Shown here in pieces: positions 35,158 through 48,588 of a stretch of DNA of 50,796 bases. A program made the position numbers and the translations under genes. The stretch's first letter is position 1; the number at the start of each line of letters is the position of its first letter. Under the pieces are notes generated by a model, which had not been told where the DNA came from, did no database searches, and worked only from the letters and a program-made list of their open reading frames with translations. The stretch is from Pyrinomonadaceae bacterium (lineage in GTDB: Bacteria > Acidobacteriota > Blastocatellia > Pyrinomonadales > Pyrinomonadaceae), in NCBI GenBank assembly GCA_030838445.1, contig JAUZFQ010000277.1, positions 1 through 50,796 on the forward strand. The letters run 5' to 3'.

Positions 35158-35706
35158 GTCGCGCTCTGCCCGATACGGCCGCGAAACGGCGTGTCTGAAG
35201 TCCGTCTGACGCAAATTGATTGACAGGAGACTGTAAAAGATATTACTTTACGCGAGCTTACTAAAAAGGCTTGTGAGCTACTGCACAACGGGAGAGAGGC
35301 TTGTCGCCCCTCCTGTTCCCAGTGACTGTTATTTTCATTCAAACAGTTTTCCACCCCGCAACCTACCAAACCCTTTCCACGAAAAATGTACGCTGAATGC
35401 GTTTTCGTCAAAAGCGAGTGTTAAGTCGCAGGGGCTTGAGTACGGCGTTTAGTAGTAGTTCAGTGTGAAGGCTGAACCATGGGAGTTGTCGCTCCAAATC
35501 AATTAATCGCCGAGTTTGGATTCCAAACTGAACCACTACCCGACGTTTCGATATTACATTAGAAGGCAAATACGGCTGCGCTTTATTAGCCAGCAAGCTG
35601 TAACACTTTCTGCCCTTTGCAGGTGCGGTGCGGCGACGGCATGCGGATGTCGACCGGCGAGTTCGCCCGCTGTGTCTCTACTATCAACCCTCCAGGAGAA
35701 TTTTCG
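35158..35706 (+). other. A+T-richer, possibly regulatory leader of the 35707 gene
   Basis: 549 bp without a credible gene. It contains small hairpins: GTTCAG paired with CTGAAC around 35458-35477, and AGTTTGG paired with CCAAACT around 35512-35528. It ends in the ribosome-binding site CAGGAGAA of the next gene. I recognise no known riboswitch. The drop in G+C sets it apart from neighbouring DNA. Confidence 0.4.
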
Positions 35707-38700
35707 ATGAAGAACTACACGAGATGGATGTTGCTGCTCGGCGCAGCCGTCGTGCTCTCATTTTTGGCTGTGAATTTCAAGTCAATCACGAGCGCACAAG
35801 AACGCGGCAAAGGCGGGAAAAGCGACGCTGCGACCGCAGCCGCGCAGGACGGCGCGCAGCAGCCGACCGCCGCGCCCACTAAAAGAGACCGCAGCATCGT
35901 TCGCAAGCCGACCGAGGCTAAAGAAGACAACCCCGATCTGCCGACGGCGATGAACGGCAAGCTCAACTTCGAGGCCTACCTCATCAAGCGCCAGGAGCAC
36001 ATCAACATGCTGCTCGGCATGGCCGAGGACGGCAGCTACGACCCGATGAAGCGCGTCAAAGCCATCGAACTGATGGCGGCGCAGGAGGCGAGGCTCAAAG
36101 AGGAAGTCAAGCTCGGCCTGTTGGCTCAACCGATGATCAGCGCCACGACGTGGACGCCCATCGGCCCGCAGCCGATCCCGAACGGGCAGACTTCGACTGT
36201 GCCCCATCCCGTGAGCGGTCGCACGACGGCCATCGCCGTCCACCCGACCAACCCCGACATCATCTTCATCTCCTCGGCCAACGGCGGCGTCTTCCGTTCG
36301 ATGAACGGCGGCCAGACGTGGGTTCCGGTCTTCGACGGCGCGCAATCGCTCGCCATCGGCGCGCTCGCGTTCGCTCCGTCGAACCCGAACATCCTGTACG
36401 TCGGCACGGGCGAGTCGAACCAGTGCGGCAGCGGTTGCAACGCGGGCATCGGCGTCTATCGTATCGACGACGCGATCACGCCCAACCCCGCCGATGTGAA
36501 ACTGCGCGGCCCCATGAACCCGACCTATAACTTCATCGCGGCGACCGGCGGGCTGCCTACCGCCACCGGCACGTTCACCGGCCGCGCCATCAGCAGAATT
36601 GTGGTGCACCCGACACAGCCGGGGACGATCTTCGTTTCGACCACCTCGGCCATCGTTGGCAACCCCAACCAAGCGCCGGGCGGCGGCACGATTCCGCCGA
36701 CAGCCATCCGCGGTCTCTATCGTTCGACCAACGCTGACATCCTCGACCCCAACTCGGTGCTCTTCCAGAAACTTCTCGTCGCGCCGGAGAACTGCTTCGA
36801 TACTCCTTGCACGGGCAACTCGAACATCACGGACATCGAGATGGATCCGGCTGACCCGAACGTGCTCGTCGCCTTCGTCCGTCCCATCGCCTTGGCTTCG
36901 GCCGGCGGTGTCTGGCGCGCGCCCGACGCGCTCGCCGCGAACCCGACTTTCACGCAGCAGTTAGCCATCAACACCACGCGCGGCGAGTTCGCCGTGACGC
37001 GCGTTGGCGGCGTCAACACATGGGTTCTCGCCTCCGGCGAGGCATCGACGGGCACGAGCTGCCCGGCCGGGTCGCAAGCGGCCAACCCCGGCGCGGTGCG
37101 CAAGTCAACCGATAACGGATTGACGTGGATCAAACAGGTTGGCGGCGGCGGTTTCTGCGGCGGCCAGTGCTTCTACGACATCTCGATTGCGCTAGACCGC
37201 GTCGATCCGAACATCATCCACCTCGGCGGCGCGGCGCAGGGCACTTGCACCCGCGTGCAGGCGCGCTCGACCGACGGCGCTGCGACCTTCGTGCGTAACG
37301 ACACCGGCCTCCACGCCGACACGCACATCACGGTCGTTGCCCCGTCGAACACGAACATCGTCTACACCGGCAGCGACGGCGGCATCTGGCGTTCGACCAA
37401 CCGCGGCGTCACGTGGACTTCGCTCAACAACCCCGGCTACAGCGCGACGCAGTTCCAGGGTCTCGACATCCACCCGACCGACCGCTTCCTGACCGTCGGC
37501 GGCACGCAGGACAACGGCACGCAGTTCATGCTCGGCGACACCGGCATCAACGGCGGCAACGATCCGAACAAGCCCATCAACCAGTGGCGTCGTGCCGACT
37601 CCGGCGACGGCGGCTACGCGCTCATCGACAAGAGCGCGACCGACTCGCTCAACGTCACGATGTACCACACCTACTTCAACCAGCAGAACGCACAGATCGG
37701 TTTCGCGCGCGTCTCGCGCACCGACTGCGCGTTCCCCGGCCAGTGGCCGTTCAAGGGGTTCATCCCCGGCTTCACCGCGCCGAGCGGCTTCGTCAACGCC
37801 TGCGGTGACGTGGAAGCGCCCAACGGCATCACCAACGACCCCGTGCTCTTCTACGCGCCGATGGACTTGGGGCCGAGTCTCGCACCGGGGCAGCCGAACA
37901 CGCTCTACTTCGGCACGGATCGTCTCTACCGCTCCGTCAACAAGGGCGACACGATGGTGCTCGCCAGCCAAGCGCCCGTCGTCGCGGGTCAGATACTCAC
38001 GACCATCTGGGTGAGCAAGACGGACGACAACGCGCGCATGGTCGGCACGACCGGCGGCCGCGTTTTCGCGACGCGCACCGGCCTGGCCGTGTTGACCGAC
38101 GTGACGCCTGCGGGCGCGCCCGTCAGGGCGGTCGGCCGCGTCTACATTGACCCGAACAACGCGTCGGTCGCCTACATCGCCTACGGCGGTCAGGGCATTC
38201 CGGCCGACCAGCACATCTACAAGACCACCAACCTCAGCGACGTGGCGGGCACGACGACTTGGACGCCCATCGCCAACGGCATCCCCGACGTTCCCGTCAA
38301 CGCCTTCGTCAGCGATCCGGCTGACTCGAACCACCTCTATGCGGGCACGGACATCGGCGTCTACACCTCGCAGGACGGCGGCACGACGTGGGTTCCCTAC
38401 GGCAACGGCCTGCCCCGCGTGGCCGTGTTCCAGATGTCCATCCAGAACGCCAACCGCTTCCTCCGCATCGCCACGCACAGCCGCGGCATGTGGGACATCG
38501 CGCTCACGCCGCCGACGGCCTTGAGCATCAGCGGCAACGTCACGGGTCTGGCCGCGGGTGAAACCGCGAGCGTCAGACTCACGGGTTCGTCTTCGCAGGT
38601 CGTGGTCGCGGCCGGCCCGACCGGCGCGTACACCTTCAACGCTCTCAGCCCCGGCGGTAATTACACCGTCAGAGTCGAGCGCGCGGGCACGCGCTTCACG

Positions 38701-39918
38701 CCGTCCTACCGCACCTACAACGACATCGCGTCCAGCCAGAGCGGGCAGAACTTTGCCGCCGCAGCGGATGCGCCCGGCGCGGCTCCGAGCGCGGGTCAAC
38801 TGATCATCAGCGAGTTCCGCCTGCGCGGTAAGAACGGCGCGGCCGACGAGTTCATCGAGTTGTACAACAACACCGACGCGAACATCACGGTCAACACGGC
38901 GGATGGTTCGGCGGGTTGGGCGATTGACGGCACGTCGAACGGCGCGCGCGAAAACGTCGCCGTCCTCCCGAACGGCACGGTCATCGCGGCACGCAAGCAC
39001 TTCCTGCTCGCCGCCAGCGGCTACAGCCTCGTCAACTACGCCAACGCCGACTTCTACTACCAGCCCGCCAGCGGCTCTGACGTTGACGACGACACCGGCC
39101 TCGCCATCTATGCGACGAGCACCCGCGGCAACTTCAGCGCGGCGAACCGTCTCGACGCGGCCGGCTTCACCACCGGCCCTGTGCAAAACAGGGAAGGCAC
39201 GGGTCTGTTGCCCGTCGGAACGCAGAACGGCGAGAACAGCTTCGTGCGCCGTCTCCTGACCGGCAGGCCGCAGGACACCGACGACAACGCGCAGGACTTC
39301 GCGTTCGTCTCAACGGCGCTCACGGCGTTCGCGGGCATCCAGCCGACACTCGGCGCACCGGGGCCGCAGAACTCCGTCAGCCCGCGGCAAGACCCGGCGC
39401 GGAACATCATCGTGACGACCTTCGATCCGACCCTCTCGCCCAACGCCTTCCCCAACCGGGAGCGCGACGGCAGCGACTTCGGCGCGAATCGCAGCTACGG
39501 CACGATGACCATCCGCCGCTCGTTCACCAACGACAGCGGCCAGAAGATCACGCGCATCCGCTTCCGCGTGATTGACATCACGACGAACGGCAACACGGTG
39601 GCCGGTCAGGCCGACCTCCGCCTGCTCGATTCGTCCGATGCGGCCGTCAACCGGGCTGCCGTGCTCACCAGAGTCCACGGCACGCTCATCGAACAACTCC
39701 CGGCCATTCAGTCGAACGGCGGCGGGTTGAACACTTCGATGACGCTCGTCAACCAGAACCTCTCGAACGTCAACACCGTCAACACGGAAGGCTTGGCTTC
39801 GAGGGTCGCGGGCGTCTGCCCGGCCAATCAGGTCTGCACCGTCCACGTGCAGTTCAAACTGGGCGTCGAGCGCGAGGGCGCGTTCCGGTTCTTCGTCAGC
39901 CTGGAAGGACTGCCCTAA
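35707..39918 (+). CDS. Giant secreted VPS10/sortilin-type beta-propeller protein, paralogue of the divergent gene
   Basis: 1403 aa from the ATG at 35707 with CCAGGAGAA upstream. Signal sequence: MKNYTRWMLLLGAAVVLSFL, ending near SAQE (about 31). Residues 32-145 are a charged linker. About 149-930 are BNR/VPS10 propeller units (RSMNGGQTWVPV, RSTNRGVTWTSL, TSQDGGTTWVPY). About 938-1018 are a carboxypeptidase-regulatory-like/Cna-B-type domain (LSISGNVTGLAAGETASVRL). About 1030-1138 are lamin-tail-like (LIISEFRLRG, DEFIELYNNTDAN). About 1190-1403 match the C-terminus of the 29660 protein (TIRRSFTNDSGQKITRIRFR; VQFKLGVEREGAFRFFV). It lacks the BACON domain of its paralogue. It is presumably exported; whether the conserved C-terminus is a sorting signal is open. 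Confidence 0.87.
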   Translation: MKNYTRWMLLLGAAVVLSFLAVNFKSITSAQERGKGGKSDAATAAAQDGAQQPTAAPTKRDRSIVRKPTEAKEDNPDLPTAMNGKLNFEAYLIKRQEHINMLLGMAEDGSYDPMKRVKAIELMAAQEARLKEEVKLGLLAQPMISATTWTPIGPQPIPNGQTSTVPHPVSGRTTAIAVHPTNPDIIFISSANGGVFRSMNGGQTWVPVFDGAQSLAIGALAFAPSNPNILYVGTGESNQCGSGCNAGIGVYRIDDAITPNPADVKLRGPMNPTYNFIAATGGLPTATGTFTGRAISRIVVHPTQPGTIFVSTTSAIVGNPNQAPGGGTIPPTAIRGLYRSTNADILDPNSVLFQKLLVAPENCFDTPCTGNSNITDIEMDPADPNVLVAFVRPIALASAGGVWRAPDALAANPTFTQQLAINTTRGEFAVTRVGGVNTWVLASGEASTGTSCPAGSQAANPGAVRKSTDNGLTWIKQVGGGGFCGGQCFYDISIALDRVDPNIIHLGGAAQGTCTRVQARSTDGAATFVRNDTGLHADTHITVVAPSNTNIVYTGSDGGIWRSTNRGVTWTSLNNPGYSATQFQGLDIHPTDRFLTVGGTQDNGTQFMLGDTGINGGNDPNKPINQWRRADSGDGGYALIDKSATDSLNVTMYHTYFNQQNAQIGFARVSRTDCAFPGQWPFKGFIPGFTAPSGFVNACGDVEAPNGITNDPVLFYAPMDLGPSLAPGQPNTLYFGTDRLYRSVNKGDTMVLASQAPVVAGQILTTIWVSKTDDNARMVGTTGGRVFATRTGLAVLTDVTPAGAPVRAVGRVYIDPNNASVAYIAYGGQGIPADQHIYKTTNLSDVAGTTTWTPIANGIPDVPVNAFVSDPADSNHLYAGTDIGVYTSQDGGTTWVPYGNGLPRVAVFQMSIQNANRFLRIATHSRGMWDIALTPPTALSISGNVTGLAAGETASVRLTGSSSQVVVAAGPTGAYTFNALSPGGNYTVRVERAGTRFTPSYRTYNDIASSQSGQNFAAAADAPGAAPSAGQLIISEFRLRGKNGAADEFIELYNNTDANITVNTADGSAGWAIDGTSNGARENVAVLPNGTVIAARKHFLLAASGYSLVNYANADFYYQPASGSDVDDDTGLAIYATSTRGNFSAANRLDAAGFTTGPVQNREGTGLLPVGTQNGENSFVRRLLTGRPQDTDDNAQDFAFVSTALTAFAGIQPTLGAPGPQNSVSPRQDPARNIIVTTFDPTLSPNAFPNRERDGSDFGANRSYGTMTIRRSFTNDSGQKITRIRFRVIDITTNGNTVAGQADLRLLDSSDAAVNRAAVLTRVHGTLIEQLPAIQSNGGGLNTSMTLVNQNLSNVNTVNTEGLASRVAGVCPANQVCTVHVQFKLGVEREGAFRFFVSLEGLP

Positions 39919-39952
39919 ACACACACTCGACGCAAACACGTTGAGCTAACGG

Positions 39953-39994
39953 GAACGCCGCCACTCTTTCGAGAGTGGCGGCGTTCTCTTTATT
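39953..39994 (+). terminator. Rho-independent terminator of the 35707 gene
   Basis: GAACGCCGCCACTCT pairs perfectly (15 bp) with AGAGTGGCGGCGTTC across a TTCG tetraloop, followed by TCTTTATT. It lies 34 nt after the stop codon. Confidence 0.95.
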
Positions 39995-40024
39995 GCGAGT
40001 TGTGAGTTGAGAAATGAGGAAGGG

Positions 40025-40133
40025 AAGGCCGTCAGTTGTCCGTAGTCAGTAGTCAGTTGTTAAAGACAGTCTTTATCAACTTGCGTGATAACTACATGCA
40101 ACGGACAACTGACCACGGACAACTGACGGCCTT
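40025..40133. repeat. Imperfect 35-bp inverted repeat of GTCAGTTGTC words
   Basis: The left arm (40025-40059) and right arm (40099-40133) are reverse complements over 35 positions with three mismatches; the outer 19 bp (AAGGCCGTCAGTTGTCCGT) are perfect. It lies between the propeller gene terminator and the stop codon of the convergent acetyltransferase. Confidence 0.85.
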
Positions 40134-40148
40134 TCGTTCATCTCTTCT

Positions 40149-41033
40149 TCAAAAGAGCGAAGGGCCGGAGGCGAGGTATTGTCCCATGCGGCCGATGGGC
40201 GCGCTGGTGAACAGGTGCGCCATCGCCGTCAGGCGCAGGCCGTGCGCGAACGCGAAACGGATCGTGTCGTGGTTGATGCCCGGCACGCGCAGCGAGATTG
40301 TTTCCGACTGCGCCGACGCCTCGCGGCAGCCGAGCGTCAACAACGCCTCCGCCGCGTCCACGTCCATCCACGCGGCCGGGCCGAACGTCGCGCCCTTGAA
40401 ATAGTAGTAGCCGACGAGCCGCCCGCCGCGTCGCACCTGTCGCCCTTCGAGCTTCTCCACTGAGAGCCAGAAGCGGTGATCCACTTCGCGCCGCGTCTCG
40501 CGCACCTCGCGGTCAATGCCGCACGCCGCTTCGAGCGAGAGCAATTCGACCGTGTAACCCGTCGTCGCGCCCGTCACGTCGTCGAGCGCGGTCGGCCGTC
40601 CCGCGAAAGTGAAGATTTGATAACCGGGGAGCATCCCCGTTTTGAGATAGCTCGCAATCGCCGTGTTGTCCATTGACGACCAGACGAAAAACTTTTGCGC
40701 GCCCGCCTCTTCGCCCTCGCGCCACACGTCCCTGAGCAGTCGGCCGCCGACGACGCCCGCCACCAACTCCGGCCGCGCCCAGAAGCCCGACAGAAACCAC
40801 AACGCGTCGCGCACGACGGCGTGGCAGATGGCGACGATCCGCCCGTCCGATTCCGCGAGGCGAAAAATTCCCGTCTCGAAGATGTGCCGGTAGGCGACCT
40901 CGACCGCAGGGCGCGGCGGCAAAGGCATCTCCAGATTGTGGCGGCGGTAAAGTTCTTGGACGGCTTCGAGAAACATGTCGAGCGCGGCCGGAATGTCTTC
41001 CTCGCGCGCCGCGCGGTAGATGATTTCGGACAT
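40149..41033 (-). CDS. GNAT-family acetyltransferase-like protein
   Basis: 294 aa. Residues 1-150 look like a GNAT domain: IYRAAREEDIPAALDMFLEA at the start, IVAICHAVVRDALWFLSGFW strands, and a G-rich turn VAGVVGGRLLRDV in the acetyl-CoA region. Residues 155-294 form a second, GNAT-like half (VGYYYFKGATFGPAAWMDV, then LRVPGINHDTIRFAFAHGLR). GNAT enzymes move an acetyl group from acetyl-CoA to an amine; the substrate is unknown. It is a single gene with a convergent neighbour on one side and a divergent peptidase on the other. The start ATG has no strong ribosome-binding site. Confidence 0.75.
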   Translation of the reverse strand: MSEIIYRAAREEDIPAALDMFLEAVQELYRRHNLEMPLPPRPAVEVAYRHIFETGIFRLAESDGRIVAICHAVVRDALWFLSGFWARPELVAGVVGGRLLRDVWREGEEAGAQKFFVWSSMDNTAIASYLKTGMLPGYQIFTFAGRPTALDDVTGATTGYTVELLSLEAACGIDREVRETRREVDHRFWLSVEKLEGRQVRRGGRLVGYYYFKGATFGPAAWMDVDAAEALLTLGCREASAQSETISLRVPGINHDTIRFAFAHGLRLTAMAHLFTSAPIGRMGQYLASGPSLF

Positions 41034-41227
41034 AAATTACGAGCCTCTGGATTTTCGCGCGCGTGTCGTAAAATGCGCGCCGAGCTTAAAAGATTTTTCG
41101 AGCATTTCCCAGCAGGATGCGCTATAAGTAGATTTTCCCCGCGATGTACCCAATTCACAAACGTGGAAACTGCTACGGCCTCTGTCCCGTATACGTTTGC
41201 GCGCAAAACAGGAGACGAGGAAGCGAG

Positions 41228-43285
41228 ATGTCGAGACGTGCGACGGTCGGTGTGTGTGTGATGTTGCTGCTGTTGGCGTTGACGTCCGGCACATCGTCGG
41301 CGTCGGCGCAGGGACAGAAGAAGCTGACGATTGAAGACGCGCTGGCGTTGCAGGAAGTGGGCACGCCGCAGTGGTCGCCGGACGGCAAACTCATCGCCTT
41401 CACCGTGGGCGAGTGGAATCGGAAAGAGAACCGGCGCGACACGCACGTCCACATCGTCGCGGCGACGGGCGGCGCGTCTTACAAACTGACGAACGGCGAG
41501 CGCGGCGAGAGCGCGCCGCAGTGGTCGCCCGACAGCCGCCGCATCGCCTTCCTCGCCAACCGCGACGCGCCCCGACCGGACGCGCCCGCCGCGCCGCGCA
41601 ATCAAATCTGGGTCATCCCCGTCGCGGGCGGCGAGGCCGAGCGCGTGACTGATGAAGAGGCGGGCGTCGCTCAGTTTCGCTTCTCGCCCGACGGCAAACT
41701 CATAGCCTACGTCGTGCGCGACACGCCGCAGGACAAGGCCGAGCGCGACAAGCGCAAGAAGGACAAGTTCGACGCCATCGTCGTTGACAGCAACTTCATC
41801 TACTCGCACCTCTGGACAATCAATCTCGACACGAAAGAGAAGCGGCGCGTGACCGAAGGCTCGTTCACCGTGGCCGACCCGCAGTGGTCGCCCGACGGCG
41901 CGTGGGTCGCCTACACGCAGAGCAAGGGCGGCTCGCAAGAGTCGGCCTTCACAGACATCTCCGACGAACGCAACACAGACCTTTACGTCGCCCCCGCTGC
42001 GGGCGGCGCGGGCGTGCGACAACTCACAGCGAACCCCGGCCCCGACTACGCGCCCCGCTTCTCGCCCGACGGCAAATGGATCGCTTACCTGTCAGGCGAC
42101 GACCCGAACTCTTGGGCGGGCAAGATGGATTTAGTTGTGCGCTCGGTGTCCGACGTGGCGACGACCGCGCCGCGCAACCTGACGCTGAACTACGGCGATT
42201 CGATCAACAGCGCGCCGAAGTGGTCGCCCGACGGCGCGGCTCTCTACGCGGCGGGCGCGGAAGGCGTCTACGGCCAGTTGTTGAGAGTCAGGTTGGAGAG
42301 CGACGCGCCGCCGCAAGCCGTCTTCCAAAGCAAGGGCGCATACGCGGGCGTTGACCTCTCGCGCGACGGCCGCTGGCTCGCTTTCGCCTACAACGACGCG
42401 AAGTCGCCCAACGACATCTGGGTCGCGTCGAGCGTGGGGCGCGAGGCAAAACGCCTGACCAACTTCAACTCGCAGATCAAAGACTTCGCGCTCGTCTCGA
42501 CGGAAGTCGTCCGCTGGAAGGCCGCCGACGGTTTACAGATTGAAGGCTTGCTCATGCGCCCGCTCGGCTACGAACAGGGCAAACGCTACCCGCTCATCTT
42601 GCAGATACACGGCGGGCCTTACGCGCAGTTCGCCTACGGCCTCAACACGCGCGCACAAATTTTCGCCGCCAACGGCTACGCGGTGCTCTTGCCGAACCCG
42701 CGCGGCTCGACCGGCTACGGCAACAAGTTTACGACCGCGAACGTCGGCGACTGGGGCGGCAAGGATTATCTGGACTTGATGGCGGGCGTTGACGAACTCG
42801 TCAAGTCGGGCGTGGCCGACCCCGAACGACTCGGCGTGATGGGCGGCTCTTACGGCGGCTTCATGACCTTCTGGGTCATCACGCAGACGAACCGTTTCAA
42901 GGCCGCCATCGGCCACGCCGGGATCAGCGATTGGTACAGCTTCCACGGCCAGAGCGATATCCCCGGTTTGATGGAGTACGGCTTCGGTGGCACGCCCTGG
43001 ACGGCGCGTGAAGTTTATGAAAAATGGTCGCCCGTGCGCTACGCCAACCGCGTCAAGACGCCGCTGATGATCACGCACGGCGAGCAGGACAGGCGCGTCC
43101 CCATCGCGCAGGCCGAACAGTATTACCGCGCGCTCCGTAAGAGCGGCGTCGAGACGGTCTTCGTGCGCTACCCGCGCGAAGGCCACGGCATCACCGAACC
43201 GAATCACCAGATCGATCTCGTCCGCCGCCAGTTGGAATGGTTCGACAAGCACCTGAAAGCGACTGCGACAGCGGGCGGAAATTGA
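41228..43285 (+). CDS. S9-family prolyl oligopeptidase (exported)
   Basis: 685 aa from the ATG at 41228 (AGGAGACGAGG upstream); 28 extra codons are open before it. The signal peptide [20 protein letters not shown] ends at about residue 28 (SASAQ). Residues about 45-400 are a WD40-like/PD40 propeller with repeated [12 protein letters not shown]-type blades. Residues about 430-685 are an alpha/beta hydrolase with the catalytic triad S541 (GGSYGGFM), D621 (HGEQDRRV) and H653 (REGHGI). It cleaves peptides, typically in the periplasm or outside the cell. It precedes the third propeller protein by 40 bp and is probably co-transcribed with it. Confidence 0.93.
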   Translation: MSRRATVGVCVMLLLLALTSGTSSASAQGQKKLTIEDALALQEVGTPQWSPDGKLIAFTVGEWNRKENRRDTHVHIVAATGGASYKLTNGERGESAPQWSPDSRRIAFLANRDAPRPDAPAAPRNQIWVIPVAGGEAERVTDEEAGVAQFRFSPDGKLIAYVVRDTPQDKAERDKRKKDKFDAIVVDSNFIYSHLWTINLDTKEKRRVTEGSFTVADPQWSPDGAWVAYTQSKGGSQESAFTDISDERNTDLYVAPAAGGAGVRQLTANPGPDYAPRFSPDGKWIAYLSGDDPNSWAGKMDLVVRSVSDVATTAPRNLTLNYGDSINSAPKWSPDGAALYAAGAEGVYGQLLRVRLESDAPPQAVFQSKGAYAGVDLSRDGRWLAFAYNDAKSPNDIWVASSVGREAKRLTNFNSQIKDFALVSTEVVRWKAADGLQIEGLLMRPLGYEQGKRYPLILQIHGGPYAQFAYGLNTRAQIFAANGYAVLLPNPRGSTGYGNKFTTANVGDWGGKDYLDLMAGVDELVKSGVADPERLGVMGGSYGGFMTFWVITQTNRFKAAIGHAGISDWYSFHGQSDIPGLMEYGFGGTPWTAREVYEKWSPVRYANRVKTPLMITHGEQDRRVPIAQAEQYYRALRKSGVETVFVRYPREGHGITEPNHQIDLVRRQLEWFDKHLKATATAGGN

Positions 43286-43325
43286 AATCGCCGGATACTC
43301 AAACGTTAACCCACCATTGAACCCC

Positions 43326-46649
<3,324 letters not shown>

Positions 46650-46652
46650 CGG

Positions 46653-46684
46653 TAAGGGATGAGGGCAGAGGGATGAACGAAAGG
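46653..46684 (+). repeat. Dispersed post-stop repeat, copy 2
   Basis: TAAGGGATGAGGGCAGAGGG followed by ATGAACGAAAGG, similar to the segment at 23466-23500. It lies directly after the stop codon of the propeller gene. Confidence 0.6.
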
Positions 46685-46803
46685 CAGCGTCGTGTTAGCT
46701 TGTGAATGTTCAGGAAGCGTAACGTCAGTTTGTAGATGCTCAGGAAGTATAGCGTCAGCTAATGGATGCTCAGGAAGCGTCGTGTCAGTTTGTGAATGCT
46801 CAT
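46684..46803 (+). repeat. Four 30-bp tandem repeats running into the psuG start codon
   Basis: Units at 46684-46713, 46714-46743, 46744-46773 and 46774-46803 share GAAGCGTCGTGTCAGTTTGT followed by a GAATGCTCAG ending. The period (30 bp) equals that of the spacer before the cargo gene, but the sequence is unrelated. The fourth unit contains both candidate ATG codons of the next gene, and no other ribosome-binding sequence is present. Confidence 0.9.
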
Positions 46804-47716
46804 GCCCGATTTAAACGTCATTAGGTTAAGCCCCGAAGTTGGGGACGCATTGAAGGCGGGGCGTCCCGTCGTCGCGCTGGAATCTACGGTCATCGCGCAC
46901 GGTTTGCCGCGCCCTTTGAATCTCGAAACCGCGCGGCGGCTCGAACAGATCGTGCGCGAGGAGGGCGCAACTCCCGCCACCATCGCCATCCTCGGCGGCA
47001 AGTTTTGCGTCGGACTCGACAACGCCCAACTCGAACACATCGCCACGAGCGGCGACGTGAAAAAGATCAGTTGCCGCGACCTGCCCGTCGCCGCCGCGCG
47101 CAATTGGGACGGCGCGACGACCGTCGCCTCGACCGCCTGGATCGCGGAGCGCGCCGGGATCAACGTCTTCGCCACCGGTGGCATCGGCGGCGTGCATCGC
47201 GGCGCGTTGCCGGACGTGTCCGCCGACTTGCCGGAACTGGCGCGCGCCGTGCGCCTCGTCGTCGTCTGCTCCGGCGCGAAGAGCGTCCTCGATCTCCCGG
47301 CCACGCGCGAGTGGTTGGAGACTTACGGCGTCACAATCGTCGGCTACGGCTGCGACGAGTTGCCTGCCTTCTACGCACGCGCGAGCGGCCTGCCCGTGGA
47401 CGCGCGCGCCGACACGCCGGAAGAAGCGGGCGCGATAGCCCGTGCGCAGTTTGAACTGGGGAAGGAGGGCGCGTTGCTCGTCTGCGTGCCCGTGCCGGAG
47501 GCGTCGGAAGTCCCCGCAGGCGTGCTCGACGAAACTCTCGCGGCGGCGCTCGCAGAAGCCGAGCGCGAGGGTGTGGGCGGTCGCGAACTGACGCCCTTTC
47601 TCCTCTCGCGCATGTCCCAACAGAGCGGCGGCGCGACGCTGCGCGCCAACATCGCCCTGCTCGAAAACAACGCGCGCGTCGCCGCGCAGATTGCGAAAGC
47701 TGTCAGTGGTCGGTAG
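46796..47716 (+). CDS. psuG: Pseudouridine-5'-phosphate glycosidase
   Basis: 306 aa from the ATG at 46796; an ATG at 46802 would give 304 aa. Both lie in the last 30-bp repeat and neither has a ribosome-binding site. The whole length matches the PsuG/IndA family: VVALESTVIAHGLPRPLNLE near the start, ATIAILGGKFCVGL, TTVASTAWIAERAGINVFAT and GGIGGVHRG, then GALLVCVPVP. The enzyme breaks the C-C glycosidic bond of pseudouridine 5'-phosphate to uracil and ribose 5-phosphate. A pseudouridine kinase (psuK) usually accompanies it, but none is seen nearby. Confidence 0.95.
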   Translation: MLMPDLNVIRLSPEVGDALKAGRPVVALESTVIAHGLPRPLNLETARRLEQIVREEGATPATIAILGGKFCVGLDNAQLEHIATSGDVKKISCRDLPVAAARNWDGATTVASTAWIAERAGINVFATGGIGGVHRGALPDVSADLPELARAVRLVVVCSGAKSVLDLPATREWLETYGVTIVGYGCDELPAFYARASGLPVDARADTPEEAGAIARAQFELGKEGALLVCVPVPEASEVPAGVLDETLAAALAEAEREGVGGRELTPFLLSRMSQQSGGATLRANIALLENNARVAAQIAKAVSGR

Positions 47717-47822
47717 TCCGTTGTCAGTGGTCAGTTGTTTGTGCTGCATGAAGGCAGCCGCTAAAGTTGGAATAAAGTAGCTACGAACAAAGAACAACTG
47801 ACAACGGACTACTGACAAGTTA
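47706..47822. repeat. Inverted repeat of GTCAGTNGTC words between psuG and nth
   Basis: The left side (GTAGTCCGTTGTCAGT, about 47712-47732, then a GTCAGTTGTT word) is mirrored on the right at about 47784-47819 (AACAACTGACAACGGACTAC). The words resemble those of the repeat at 40025-40133. The right copy is shorter by one word. Confidence 0.8.
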
Positions 47823-47830
47823 CCTTTCTT

Positions 47831-48520
<690 letters not shown>

Positions 48521-48588
48521 AAAACAAGAACCTGCACTATCTTCAAGTTTTCTTTTCAATCCGCATTCCGCAATCCGAAATCCGCATT

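Noticed and set aside
35158-35706. Riboswitch in the leader of the 35707 gene
   Set aside because: Small hairpins exist, but no conserved core of any known riboswitch class was recognised.
37192-39186. A 664-codon minus-strand frame inside the propeller gene
   Set aside because: Shadow of the repetitive plus-strand coding sequence, with the same low-complexity Arg/Val/Ala composition and no ribosome-binding site.
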